From positions 1-64,000 of the forward strand of contig JAKAGZ010000002.1 of NCBI GenBank assembly GCA_021815365.1: DNA of 64,000 nt, written 5' to 3'. The translations under genes and the position numbers were made by a program. The stretch is from Bacteroidota bacterium. Its GTDB lineage: Bacteria; Bacteroidota; Ignavibacteria; Ignavibacteriales; Ignavibacteriaceae. Below are positions 16,817 to 24,688 of this stretch, piece by piece; the first letter of the stretch is position 1; the number at the start of each line of letters is the position of its first letter. The notes beneath the pieces were generated by a model, which saw nothing but the letters and a program-made list of their open reading frames with translations, was not told where the DNA came from and did not search any database.

Positions 16817-18018
16817 AAGCATTATTGGTCAAAGCGAATATCATATTAATTCTTTTGCTGTTATCTGTCCGTATTACTTTAAATGCGCAGGATAAAAGCT
16901 CCGGACTTTTTAGAGAAGTTGCCGCTTCGTTAAATGATGCGCAGCGGCAATTTGCCGGGATACTGTTCCCTTCGCTGTTTGCTGAAGCCGTAAGGTATTA
17001 CAACAATGCAAAGGTTTACAGTTCAGAGGGAAAATCTGATGACGAAATAACGGAAGAGCTGCAGAAATCGAAAAGTGCGTTATACGATATTAATAGCACG
17101 ATACTTGAAAGAAGAAAAATTTTTGATATTGTTTTAGCTGCACGCAGCTCAGCAAAAGCATCGGGTGCAGAAAAATATTCTGTTAAGTTGTGGGGAACCG
17201 CAGAGGATGAATTGATGGATGCGATTACTAATTATTCTGATAAGGATTCGAATGCTGTAAGGTCTGCTATACAGGTTATCCTGGGAGATTATAATACAGC
17301 AGAGGAATATGCTGAATACGAAAACTATTTATTAACTGAGTGGGAGCCTCTAAAAAATTCAGATAAGCTGTTGGCAAAATTATTGTCCCCCGATAAATAT
17401 AGTAAAGGACTTTCCATATTTAACAGAATCCTGGCTGCTGTATCAGACTGCGCTGACTGGAATTCTATCAGGCAAATGGTAAAAGCAGCGGACACATTGT
17501 TTAGCAGCGCTGCTGAAGAATCTGAGAAGTATCTTTCTGCTTACCCGGAAGTTATGAGGGATAGGAAAGAAGCAGCAAACGCAGGATCGGAAATTTATTC
17601 TGTAAAATTATGGAGCGAGGGAGAAAAAGCTTTATCCAATGCAGCAGTTTCATTTAATAATAACGAAGCTGACGACGCTTTAAGGTTTTCACAAAAAGCC
17701 AGTAAAAAATTTATAGAAGCAAAACACCTGGCGTTAGAGTCGAAAATCCTTTCAAGAGTTAATGAGCTTATCCTGAAAGCAAAAGAGGAAGATGCAGAAA
17801 AATACGCACCACAAACATTTATGAAAACAATTGCACTGAGAGAATCGACGGTAAAAATGATAAATAGCGATAATTATAGTAGTTCGGATTTGATGACCCT
17901 TGTAAGCAGGGCAGAGAAGGAGGCAGAGTTAACACTTAGAATTATACATACTATAAAAAGAATTAATAACGGGATAGGTTCCTGGGAAGAATTGATCATT
18001 GAGAAAAAATTATTCTGA
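16813..18018 (+). CDS. Exported alpha-helical protein (DUF4398-like)
   Basis: A 401-residue protein with a clear signal peptide ending at 'LNAQ' (about residue 26). The mature part is almost wholly helical and shows a loose repeat: 'ASGAEKYSVKLWGTAEDEL', 'NAGSEIYSVKLWSEGEKAL' and 'EEDAEKYAPQTFMKTIALRE' each start a helical hairpin. This recalls DUF4398-type periplasmic proteins, in which an 'A..YAP..' motif leads each hairpin; the family match is tentative. Coupling to the preceding repeat lipoprotein through ATGA suggests the two products act together. A scaffold in the periplasm is a reasonable inference only. Confidence 0.55.
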   Translation: MKALLVKANIILILLLLSVRITLNAQDKSSGLFREVAASLNDAQRQFAGILFPSLFAEAVRYYNNAKVYSSEGKSDDEITEELQKSKSALYDINSTILERRKIFDIVLAARSSAKASGAEKYSVKLWGTAEDELMDAITNYSDKDSNAVRSAIQVILGDYNTAEEYAEYENYLLTEWEPLKNSDKLLAKLLSPDKYSKGLSIFNRILAAVSDCADWNSIRQMVKAADTLFSSAAEESEKYLSAYPEVMRDRKEAANAGSEIYSVKLWSEGEKALSNAAVSFNNNEADDALRFSQKASKKFIEAKHLALESKILSRVNELILKAKEEDAEKYAPQTFMKTIALRESTVKMINSDNYSSSDLMTLVSRAEKEAELTLRIIHTIKRINNGIGSWEELIIEKKLF

Positions 18019-18038
18019 AACTATAAAAGTGGTATTTA

Positions 18039-19577
18039 ATGGCACTTAAAAGGATACATCTTTCTCTTTTTATAATGACAGTATTTTTCTGCAGCACATC
18101 TTTCCCGCAGTCTGTGCATCGTTATACTGAGCCGCTATTCCAGTCTGTTCGTACTGCAGCAGACCAGGTGTATGCAACTGCACAGGCATTAAATAATCCG
18201 TACACTGGTGAAATTGCTACGCACTCTGAAGATCTAACACTGGATATTTATCAGCCGCAGGGTGATACATTAAGTCTTCGACCTGTTCTTATCTGTGCCC
18301 ATGGCGGAGGTTTTATTCAGGGGAGTAAAGATCATGATGATATGGTAGCATTTTGTGATTCTCTTGCAAAAAAAGGATATGTTACTGTAACAATAAATTA
18401 CCGGCAGGGGATGAATGTTTTAAGTTCAGTCAGTGCAGCACGTGCTGTATACCGCGGTTTGCAGGATAGCAGAGCAGTTATCCGGTATATAAAATCAATT
18501 GCATCAGCTCTGCGGATAGATACAAATTATGTGTTTTTTCTTGGCAGCAGCGCGGGTGCGTTCATGGCGCTTCAGAATGTTTATATGAATAAGGAATCTG
18601 AACGACCTGCTGCTACGTATAAAGTATCTCATATTCCGCCAACACTGGATGATGGACCAGACCTCGGAGACCTTGATGCAATAAATAGTTCACTAAAATT
18701 TGGCAGCCAGCCAAACGCTATTATTGCTCTTTGGGGCGCTGTAGGAGATACTACGCTTATTGAGCCTGCTGATGCCGATATTCCTGCACTTCTTGTACAT
18801 GGCACCGCAGATAATATTGTGCCGTTTAATGTCGGGTCCCCTTTTGGGGCTTCTAATTTGCCGCCGACTTACGGAAGTTATCCTATAAACGTCCGTCTTA
18901 AAAATTTAGGCAAGCCTGCCGAAACTTATTTTGTAAACGGGGCGGGGCATGAATTTTACGGAGTCACAAATGGCAATTGGTCGCCTGAACCAAATGCTTA
19001 CTGGGATACTGTACTTACTCTTGTTACAAACTTTTTACACGATCAGCATAAGCCTGATGCGAAATTTTCCACTTCAATAAATGGTAAAACAGTACAATTT
19101 AATAATCAGACTTCGGGTTCTGTTTCCTGGTTCTGGAATTTCGGAGACGGTTCCACAAGCACAGAAGAGAATCCAAAACATATTTATTCTTCGAACGGCA
19201 CTTACAACGTTACACTTACTGCACTTAACCAAATTGAAAGCTGGGATACTGTTTCTTCCCCTGTTGTTGTTTCAGGAGCAACAGGAATTAGCGATAAAAA
19301 CAATAGCTCACCTTTGACTTTTTCTCTCAGCCAGAACTATCCCAACCCGTTTAATCCATCTACAATTATTGTCTATCAAATACAGGGAACAGATTATGTT
19401 ACGCTGAAAGTATATGATCTTATGGGAAGGGAAGTTGCGACTCTTGTTAATGAATATAAGCAGCCGGGTATCTATGAAGTAAAATTTAACGCTTCCAGCC
19501 TGCCGAGCGGTATGTATATCTACAAATTAACGGCAGGAAATTTCAATGCATCAAAGAAGCTCATTCTGCTCAAATAA
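18039..19577 (+). CDS. Secreted alpha/beta-hydrolase (esterase) with PKD and T9SS sorting domains
   Basis: A 512-residue exported enzyme. A signal peptide (about 1-24) is followed by an alpha/beta-hydrolase of the lipase/carboxylesterase type (about 30-335) with oxyanion HGGGF, nucleophile elbow GSSAGAF, Asp in GTADNIVPF and His in GAGHEF. A PKD domain ('FWNFGDGSTSTEENPKHIY', about 345-410) and a C-terminal T9SS type-A signal (from QNYPNPFNPS, about 430-512) follow. It should be exported through the outer membrane and act on an ester substrate outside the cell; the substrate is unknown. It lies 20 bases after the previous gene and closes the accessory block. Confidence 0.88.
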   Translation: MALKRIHLSLFIMTVFFCSTSFPQSVHRYTEPLFQSVRTAADQVYATAQALNNPYTGEIATHSEDLTLDIYQPQGDTLSLRPVLICAHGGGFIQGSKDHDDMVAFCDSLAKKGYVTVTINYRQGMNVLSSVSAARAVYRGLQDSRAVIRYIKSIASALRIDTNYVFFLGSSAGAFMALQNVYMNKESERPAATYKVSHIPPTLDDGPDLGDLDAINSSLKFGSQPNAIIALWGAVGDTTLIEPADADIPALLVHGTADNIVPFNVGSPFGASNLPPTYGSYPINVRLKNLGKPAETYFVNGAGHEFYGVTNGNWSPEPNAYWDTVLTLVTNFLHDQHKPDAKFSTSINGKTVQFNNQTSGSVSWFWNFGDGSTSTEENPKHIYSSNGTYNVTLTALNQIESWDTVSSPVVVSGATGISDKNNSSPLTFSLSQNYPNPFNPSTIIVYQIQGTDYVTLKVYDLMGREVATLVNEYKQPGIYEVKFNASSLPSGMYIYKLTAGNFNASKKLILLK

Positions 19578-19658
19578 AATAAGATAAAAAAGCTGATTGA
19601 ACAGAACAGAGAAAAAATAGAATGGAGCTGGCGCGAACACTTTAGCAAAAAAAATTGA
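19578..19658 (+). pseudogene. 5'-truncated remnant of a DUF4160 gene
   Basis: Directly after the esterase stop, and in the same frame, 26 codons run to TGA at 19656-19658. They encode a peptide with KLIEQNREKIEWSWREHFS, matching the C-terminal helix of DUF4160 proteins (pattern '..I..LV..N...L...W..YF.'). There is no start codon and the rest of the gene is missing, so this is a relic. Its 3' end overlaps the decayed DUF2442 frame, the usual partner order. Confidence 0.55.
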
Positions 19659-19854
19659 AGCGCTCGCCGTTGATGTATCTTTCACAGGCGAGGCACTCCA
19701 TGTTGTTCTGTCGGACGGTAGGGAGATCTCGGCGCCCTTACAGTGGTTCCCGCGCTTATTGAAAGCAACTTCAGAACAACGTTCAAAAAAGTATCGTCTT
19801 CTGATCTCAATCAGATACTCTCTCTTTGCTGAATTGCTCATAGATAACCTTTAA
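19621..19854 (+). pseudogene. Decayed DUF2442 gene
   Basis: The frame between TAG (19618-19620) and TAA (19852-19854) encodes a DUF2442-type protein. It shows 'TLAKKIEALAVDVSF', 'LHVVLSDGREISAPLQWFPR' (split in the family as DGR.I..PL.WFPRL) and 'LLKATSEQR'. No ATG, GTG or TTG is available before the conserved core; the ATG at 19622 is out of frame. The C-terminal family block (W-P-E-L-D-E-D-I) has drifted to FAELLIDNL at the right spacing. I read it as a pseudogene; expression from an unusual start is less likely. With the DUF4160 scrap it forms the remains of a DUF4160-DUF2442 pair. Confidence 0.65.
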
Positions 19855-19913
19855 AATTCTTGGTCACCAATATTATGACCCAACGACCTTTTTACAAATC
19901 TTTTTCGGTTACT

Positions 19914-20498
19914 TTATATGCGGTGGGTGGATAATTGATGCAAAAGTTCTTTCCTTCCCGTTTTCTTTACTGTCGAAAAAACAAAAAGGTTACTGCCAGA
20001 TATAAGCTCAGGAAAGAAATCTTTAACCCTCTTTTTTGCAAGGGCGAGTTCAGATTGTTTCAGCTTATCAATTTTTGTCAATACAACATTATAAGGCAGA
20101 TTGTAATGTTTAAGTAAAACATTAAGTTTCATATCAAGTTCGGTAGGTTTGTGCCTGCTGTCAATCAGATGAAATGCCAATGAAATATTTTCTGATACAG
20201 AAAAATATCTTTCAATTAACTCAGCCCACTGCTCTCTTTCCTTCCTGCTTATTTTAGCGTAGCCAAAACCGGGAAGATCTACAATATAAAACTTTTCATC
20301 AACGAGATAATAATTGATTGAACGGGTTTTACCTGGAGTTGAACTTGTCTTTGCAAGGTCCTTCCTGTTGAAAAGAGAATTAATAAGAGATGATTTGCCA
20401 ACGTTAGACCTTCCGCAAAGAATAACCTCCGGCAAAGAAGATTTTGGCAAATCTTCAATCTTAAAAACGGATTTTATAAATTTTATATTTTCAAACAT
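19914..20498 (-). CDS. engB: Ribosome biogenesis GTPase YsxC/EngB
   Basis: A 194-residue GTPase needed for late 50S assembly in many bacteria. It has G1 GRSNVGKSS (residues 29-37), the switch region 'SSTPGKTRSINYY', G3 DLPGFGYA, G4 TKID and G5 'FSTVKKTG'. The conserved N-terminus ('IKFIKSVFK') supports ATG 20498. The start lies only 3 bases after the T-tract of the rplQ terminator, so engB must use read-through or a promoter inside the terminator/rplQ end. Its place behind the ribosomal protein cluster fits its role. Confidence 0.93.
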   Translation of the reverse strand: MFENIKFIKSVFKIEDLPKSSLPEVILCGRSNVGKSSLINSLFNRKDLAKTSSTPGKTRSINYYLVDEKFYIVDLPGFGYAKISRKEREQWAELIERYFSVSENISLAFHLIDSRHKPTELDMKLNVLLKHYNLPYNVVLTKIDKLKQSELALAKKRVKDFFPELISGSNLFVFSTVKKTGRKELLHQLSTHRI

Positions 20499-20501
20499 GG
20501 C

Positions 20502-20537
20502 AAAAAAAAAGAGTAACCTGTTTTAGCCTGGTTACTC
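20502..20537 (-). terminator. Intrinsic terminator after rplQ
   Basis: On the - strand GAGTAACC (20537-20530) pairs with GGTTACTC (20518-20511), followed by nine T residues (20510-20502). This closes the alpha operon 23 bases after the rplQ stop and abuts the engB start codon. Confidence 0.85.
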
Positions 20538-20560
20538 TCGAAATTAACAGATAAACAAAA

Positions 20561-21043
20561 TTACTTTTTATCCTTTGTTTCCTCAACTATATTGGCTTCT
20601 TCCATTTCGGCTTTTTCTTTTTCCTTTGCTTCCTTCCTGGCTTCTTTTTTATCCTTCATATCTTCAGCTTTTTTATTGATCACTTCATTATAATCAACTA
20701 ACTCGACTACAGCCATAGAAGCAGCATCTCCCATCCGGTTGCCAAGCTTGATTACGCGTGTGTATCCGCCCGGTCTGTCGCCAATTTTAGGAACTATTTC
20801 GCTGAATAATTCTTTAACAACTTCTTTATCATTTATTGAACGCATTACCTGTCTTCTTGCGCTGAGATCGTTCTTCCTTGCTTTTGTTATAATAGTTTCA
20901 ACAAAACTTCTTGTCTCTTTGGCTTTTGCCAGAGTAGTTCTGATCCTTTTATGTTTCAATAAAGAAGTTGCAAGTGAACACAGCAGTGCTGCCCGGTGGC
21001 TTGCTGTTCTTCCTAATTTTCTGCCTTTAACATTATGTCGCAT
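20561..21043 (-). CDS. rplQ: 50S ribosomal protein L17
   Basis: Large-subunit protein near the exit tunnel. The N-terminus '[20 protein letters not shown]' is the L17 signature, with '[15 protein letters not shown]' near residue 110. At 160 residues it is longer than the usual ~120-130; the excess is a Lys/Glu-rich, probably disordered tail (about 125-160). Last gene of the alpha operon before the terminator, 23 bases after rpoA. Confidence 0.96.
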   Translation of the reverse strand: MRHNVKGRKLGRTASHRAALLCSLATSLLKHKRIRTTLAKAKETRSFVETIITKARKNDLSARRQVMRSINDKEVVKELFSEIVPKIGDRPGGYTRVIKLGNRMGDAASMAVVELVDYNEVINKKAEDMKDKKEARKEAKEKEKAEMEEANIVEETKDKK

Positions 21044-21066
21044 GTAATTAACCTTTAATCAAAAAT

Positions 21067-22062
21067 TTAATTTGTTCCTGTTTCATCTTTTAAGTACGCA
21101 TCAACGTCCATTCCGAATTCAAGACCTAAATTTTCAACTATTTCCATTAATTCTGCCAATGATTTTCTTCCGAAATTTCTGAACTTCAGCATTTCGGATT
21201 CATCTTTTCTTACAAGTTCAGCAAGATTTTTAATGTTAGCTGCTTTCAAACAGTTGTGCGATCTTACACTTAATTCCAGGTCGTCAACATTCGTTAGTAA
21301 GATTTTTTTTACTCTTTCTTTTTCACTGTCCTTCGGGCTGACAGTATGTTCTTCCTCCTGGTCAATATCAAAATTGATGAAGAGTTGAATATGGTCTTTC
21401 AGTATTTTTGCTGCCTGGGTTAAAGCATCATCGGGAGTAATTGATCCATCTGTATTTATTTCAAGTATTAATTTTTCATAATCATTCTTGTCACCGATCC
21501 TCACATTCTCAACATCATATTTTACATTTTTAATCGGCGTAAATATAGAATCAATTGGAATCACCCCGATCGTTTGATCCGGCGTAACATTTTCAACAGC
21601 AGGAACGTAGCCTTTCCCTTTACCAACCCTTATTTCAATATCAAACTTTGCGGATTTATTAAGAGTCGCAATGTGCAGGTCGGGGTTTAATATTTCTATT
21701 TCGTTGCTGTGTTTTTGAATATCTGCAGCAGTAAAATTCCCTGCACCGCTATAAGAAATATTGATGGGATCTGGTTTTTTACTTAATAATTTCATTCTAA
21801 CCTGCTTCAGGTTCAGGATAATCTCCGACACGTCTTCTACTACGCCTTCAATAGTAGTAAATTCATGCAGAACTCCGCTGAATTTAACAGAAGTAATTGC
21901 AGCGCCGGTTAGAGAAGACAAAAGAACCCTTCTTAAAGAGTTTCCTAAAGTAACGCCAAATCCTCTCTCCAGCGGTTGTAATATAAACCTACCTGAATTA
22001 TTAGTGTAACTAGTCTCGTCTAAAATTACTGCTTCGGGCATCTTCAAATTTGAACCAATCAT
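21067..22062 (-). CDS. rpoA: RNA polymerase alpha subunit
   Basis: A 331-residue alpha subunit that dimerises to nucleate RNA polymerase assembly. The N-terminal domain has 'LERGFGVTLGNSLRRVLLSS' (dimer and beta contact) and the C-terminal domain (from about 250) has 'LELSVRSHNCLKAANI' and 'FGRKSLAELMEI', the DNA/activator-contacting part. Length is typical. Placed between rpsD and rplQ as in most bacteria. Confidence 0.97.
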   Translation of the reverse strand: MIGSNLKMPEAVILDETSYTNNSGRFILQPLERGFGVTLGNSLRRVLLSSLTGAAITSVKFSGVLHEFTTIEGVVEDVSEIILNLKQVRMKLLSKKPDPINISYSGAGNFTAADIQKHSNEIEILNPDLHIATLNKSAKFDIEIRVGKGKGYVPAVENVTPDQTIGVIPIDSIFTPIKNVKYDVENVRIGDKNDYEKLILEINTDGSITPDDALTQAAKILKDHIQLFINFDIDQEEEHTVSPKDSEKERVKKILLTNVDDLELSVRSHNCLKAANIKNLAELVRKDESEMLKFRNFGRKSLAELMEIVENLGLEFGMDVDAYLKDETGTN

Positions 22063-22101
22063 TTTTTATATCCTCTAAAAATTTTTAGTCTTAAAAAAAT
22101 A

Positions 22102-22728
22102 TTATTTAGAATAAAGCTCAATCACCAATTGTTCGTTGGCATTTAGAGGAACGTCTGCTCTTTCGGGAACTTGCAAAAATGTTCCTGCGAGCGTAGCTTT
22201 ATCAATTTGCAACCAGGAATAAGTAGAATCTTTAACTCGTTTGAGAGAACCATGTATAGAATCCATTTTCTTGCTCTTCTCCCTGATCTTAATAATATCT
22301 CCCGCAGATAATAAATAAGAAGGGATATCAACTATATGCTCGTTGACCATAAGATGTCTGTGCCGTATTAACTGACGTGCCTGTTTACGTGAAGAAGCAA
22401 AACCAAGCCTGTAAACAACATTATCCAGCCTGCTTTCGAGAATTTTTACAAGATTATCGCCGGTAATTCCTTTCTGTTTGTTAGCGTGCTCGAAATAATT
22501 CCTGAACTGTGTTTCCAAAAGACCGTAAGATCTTTTAATCTTTTGTTTTTCGCGTAGCTGAACTCCGTATTCAGAAATTTTTGCTCTTCTTGAACTACCG
22601 TGCTGGCCAGGAGGAAAATTCCTCGATTCAATGGGACACTTATCCGTAAAACACTTTTGCCCTTTGAGGAATAATTTTTGTTTTTCTCTTCTGCATAACT
22701 TACAAACTGAATCAGTGTATCTTGCCAT
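22102..22728 (-). CDS. rpsD: 30S ribosomal protein S4
   Basis: A 208-residue primary 16S rRNA-binding protein that starts small-subunit assembly. It has an N-terminal zinc-type cluster with four Cys in 'CKLCRREKQKLFLKGQKC' and 'C' after FTDK (residues about 9-31), and an S4 RNA-binding domain with 'RLDNVVYRLGFASSRKQARQ' (about 95-160). The Cys cluster marks the zinc-binding S4 form. In many bacteria S4 represses the alpha operon; no such structure was examined here. Confidence 0.96.
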   Translation of the reverse strand: MARYTDSVCKLCRREKQKLFLKGQKCFTDKCPIESRNFPPGQHGSSRRAKISEYGVQLREKQKIKRSYGLLETQFRNYFEHANKQKGITGDNLVKILESRLDNVVYRLGFASSRKQARQLIRHRHLMVNEHIVDIPSYLLSAGDIIKIREKSKKMDSIHGSLKRVKDSTYSWLQIDKATLAGTFLQVPERADVPLNANEQLVIELYSK

Positions 22729-22751
22729 TAACTTAACTCTCCAATAAAAAA

Positions 22752-23138
22752 TTAAACTCTTCTCTTCTTAGGCGGTCTGCATCCGTTATGAGGAATCGGG
22801 GTCATATCTTTTATCGAGCTGACTTCCAATCCTGCAGTGTTTAAAGCTCTGATAGCTGCTTCTCGTCCTGAGCCGGGACCTTTAACAAAAACGTCAACTC
22901 TTCTTAAGCCCAGATCATAGGCTTCCTTTGCAGCAGCTTCGGCAGAAACCTGCGCTGCGAAAGGAGTATTTTTTCTCGATCCTTTGAAACCATTTTTCCC
23001 TGCTGATGACCATGCGATTGTGTTACCATAAATATCTGTTATTGTTACAATAACATTATTAAAAGTTGCTTTTACATGGGCAACACCGTTTGCATCAACG
23101 TGTGTTCTCTTCTTAGCTTTTTTTACTACTTTTGCCAA
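22752..23138 (-). CDS. rpsK: 30S ribosomal protein S11
   Basis: A 128-residue platform protein next to the E site. '[15 protein letters not shown]', '[19 protein letters not shown]' and the C-terminal '[18 protein letters not shown]' are diagnostic. The start is TTG at 23138, preceded by GGAGG at a spacing of 9; no ATG is available upstream before the conserved N-terminus. Standard order rpsM-rpsK-rpsD. Confidence 0.96.
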   Translation of the reverse strand: MAKVVKKAKKRTHVDANGVAHVKATFNNVIVTITDIYGNTIAWSSAGKNGFKGSRKNTPFAAQVSAEAAAKEAYDLGLRRVDVFVKGPGSGREAAIRALNTAGLEVSSIKDMTPIPHNGCRPPKKRRV

Positions 23139-23165
23139 AACTTAATACCTCCGGGTAATCAAAAT

Positions 23166-23549
23166 TTATTTCTTAGTCGGCACCTTCTTCTTTCCTGCAA
23201 CAGTTTTTCTTTTGCCTTTGCGTGTCCGCGAATTAGTGCGGGTTCTTTGTCCTCTTACAGGGAGGCTTTTTCTGTGTCTAATCCCCCTGTAAGATCCTAT
23301 ATCCATTAGTCTTTTTATATTTTGCTGAATTTCGGAGCGAAGTGCACCTTCAACTTTATAGTCTGACTGAAGCACAGCACGGATTTCAGCAACCTCTTCT
23401 TCGGTTAAATCGCCAACTTTTTTATCAGGATTTACCTTTGCTTTTTCAAGAACTGTGTTCGCTGTATAACTACCTACACCGAAGAGGTACTGCAAACCGA
23501 ATAAGACTTTCTTGTTCTTTGGTAAATCTACTCCAGCAATACGAGCCAA
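23166..23549 (-). CDS. rpsM: 30S ribosomal protein S13
   Basis: A 127-residue head protein that contacts the 50S subunit and P-site tRNA. It has '[11 protein letters not shown]' at the N-terminus, '[20 protein letters not shown]' in the C-terminal half and a basic tail. The start is TTG at 23549 with GGAG upstream. It follows rpmJ, as in typical alpha operons. Confidence 0.96.
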   Translation of the reverse strand: MARIAGVDLPKNKKVLFGLQYLFGVGSYTANTVLEKAKVNPDKKVGDLTEEEVAEIRAVLQSDYKVEGALRSEIQQNIKRLMDIGSYRGIRHRKSLPVRGQRTRTNSRTRKGKRKTVAGKKKVPTKK

Positions 23550-23574
23550 TTATCTTCTCCTTAAAATTTTAAAA

Positions 23575-23688
23575 TTAACCCTGGCGTTGTTTGTGTTTTT
23601 TATTTTTACAAATAACCCTGACAACACCCTTCCTTTTAATTATCTTACAATTTTCACAAATCTTTTTTACTGATGCTCTGACTTTCAT
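23575..23688 (-). CDS. rpmJ: 50S ribosomal protein L36
   Basis: A 37-residue protein starting [14 protein letters not shown] and ending KHKQRQG. It keeps the zinc ligands of the C+ form: Cys 11, Cys 14, Cys 27 and His 33 or nearby. It sits between infA and rpsM, its usual site. I read it from the base sequence because the frame is short. Confidence 0.95.
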   Translation of the reverse strand: MKVRASVKKICENCKIIKRKGVVRVICKNKKHKQRQG

Positions 23689-23698
23689 TTAAGCTCCA

Positions 23699-23917
23699 CT
23701 ATTTATACCTATAGGTAATTCTGCCTTTTGTTAGATCGTACGGAGATAGTTCTATTGAAACTTTATCTCCAACAAGAATCTTTATAAAGTGCATTCTCAT
23801 TTTGCCGGATATATGTGCAAGAATCTCATGTCCATTATCAAGTTTAACCTTGAAATGAGCATTCGGCAATGTTTCTAAAACAACACCGTCAACTTTAATT
23901 GGTCCCTGTTTAGCCAT
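23699..23917 (-). CDS. infA: Translation initiation factor IF-1
   Basis: A 72-residue S1/OB-fold protein that binds the ribosomal A site during initiation. '[20 protein letters not shown]', '[19 protein letters not shown]' and 'GRITYRYK' are diagnostic. Its ATG directly abuts the stop codon of map (no spacer), so translation is probably coupled. Confidence 0.97.
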   Translation of the reverse strand: MAKQGPIKVDGVVLETLPNAHFKVKLDNGHEILAHISGKMRMHFIKILVGDKVSIELSPYDLTKGRITYRYK

Positions 23918-24682
23918 TTACTGAACCGTTAAAATTTCTGGTTTATTATCACTAATAACTATAGTGTGTTCAAAATGTGCTGAAGGCAGACCGTCTGCCG
24001 TTAAGATTGTCCAGCCATCCGGTGCAGTTTTAACTTTATAAGCACCCATATTTACCATCGGTTCAATTGCTATGGTCATACCTTTTCTTAATTTAGGACC
24101 AGTTCCCTTTCTTCCAAAATTTGGAACTGCAGGGTCTTCGTGCAAAAATTTTCCAACACCGTGCCCGCACAAATCGCGAACTATCGAAAACCCGTTAGCC
24201 TCAACATACTGCTGGACAGCTTCAGAAATATCATGGACACGGTTATTTACTCTCGCCTGTGCTATTCCGAGGTAGAGAGATTTTTCAGTAACCTCTAAAA
24301 GTTTTTTCTTTTCTTCAGAAATTTCACCTATCCCAACAGAAAGCGCGGCGTCTCCAAAATAACCGTTTTTATTTACACCTACATCCAGAGATATTATTTC
24401 ACCTTCTTTAAGAACTCTTTCGCCCGGGATGCCGTGTACAACAGCATCATCAACCGATGTACAAATAGAGGCAGGGTAATCTACCGAACTGCCTCCCTGT
24501 GAGTAACCCTTAAAAGCCGCTTTGGCATTATTACTCAATATATAATCTTCGGCAATCTGATCTAATTCTTTTGTAGTGACTCCGGGTCTAACATTATTTT
24601 TTACAAGCTGCAAAACTTCTGCAACTATTTTGCAGCTTTCTCTTATATAATCAATTTCTTTTTTAGTCTTAATTAAAATCAC
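23918..24682 (-). CDS. map: Methionine aminopeptidase, type I
   Basis: A 254-residue metalloprotease that removes the initiator Met from nascent proteins. The five metal ligands are visible: Asp in 'SLDVGVN', Asp in 'YFGDAALS', His in 'CGHGVGKFLHEDP', Glu in 'AIEPMVNMG' and Glu in 'AHFEHTIVI'. The start is GTG at 24682, where the family N-terminus ('IKTKKEIDYIRESC') begins. It lies 6 bases after secY; adk, often placed between them, is absent. Confidence 0.96.
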   Translation of the reverse strand: MILIKTKKEIDYIRESCKIVAEVLQLVKNNVRPGVTTKELDQIAEDYILSNNAKAAFKGYSQGGSSVDYPASICTSVDDAVVHGIPGERVLKEGEIISLDVGVNKNGYFGDAALSVGIGEISEEKKKLLEVTEKSLYLGIAQARVNNRVHDISEAVQQYVEANGFSIVRDLCGHGVGKFLHEDPAVPNFGRKGTGPKLRKGMTIAIEPMVNMGAYKVKTAPDGWTILTADGLPSAHFEHTIVISDNKPEILTVQ

Positions 24683-24688
24683 AAAATA

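Noticed and set aside
19551-19841. Open frame on the - strand across the esterase end and the DUF2442 remains
   Set aside because: The + strand frames match known families; the antisense product is unremarkable.
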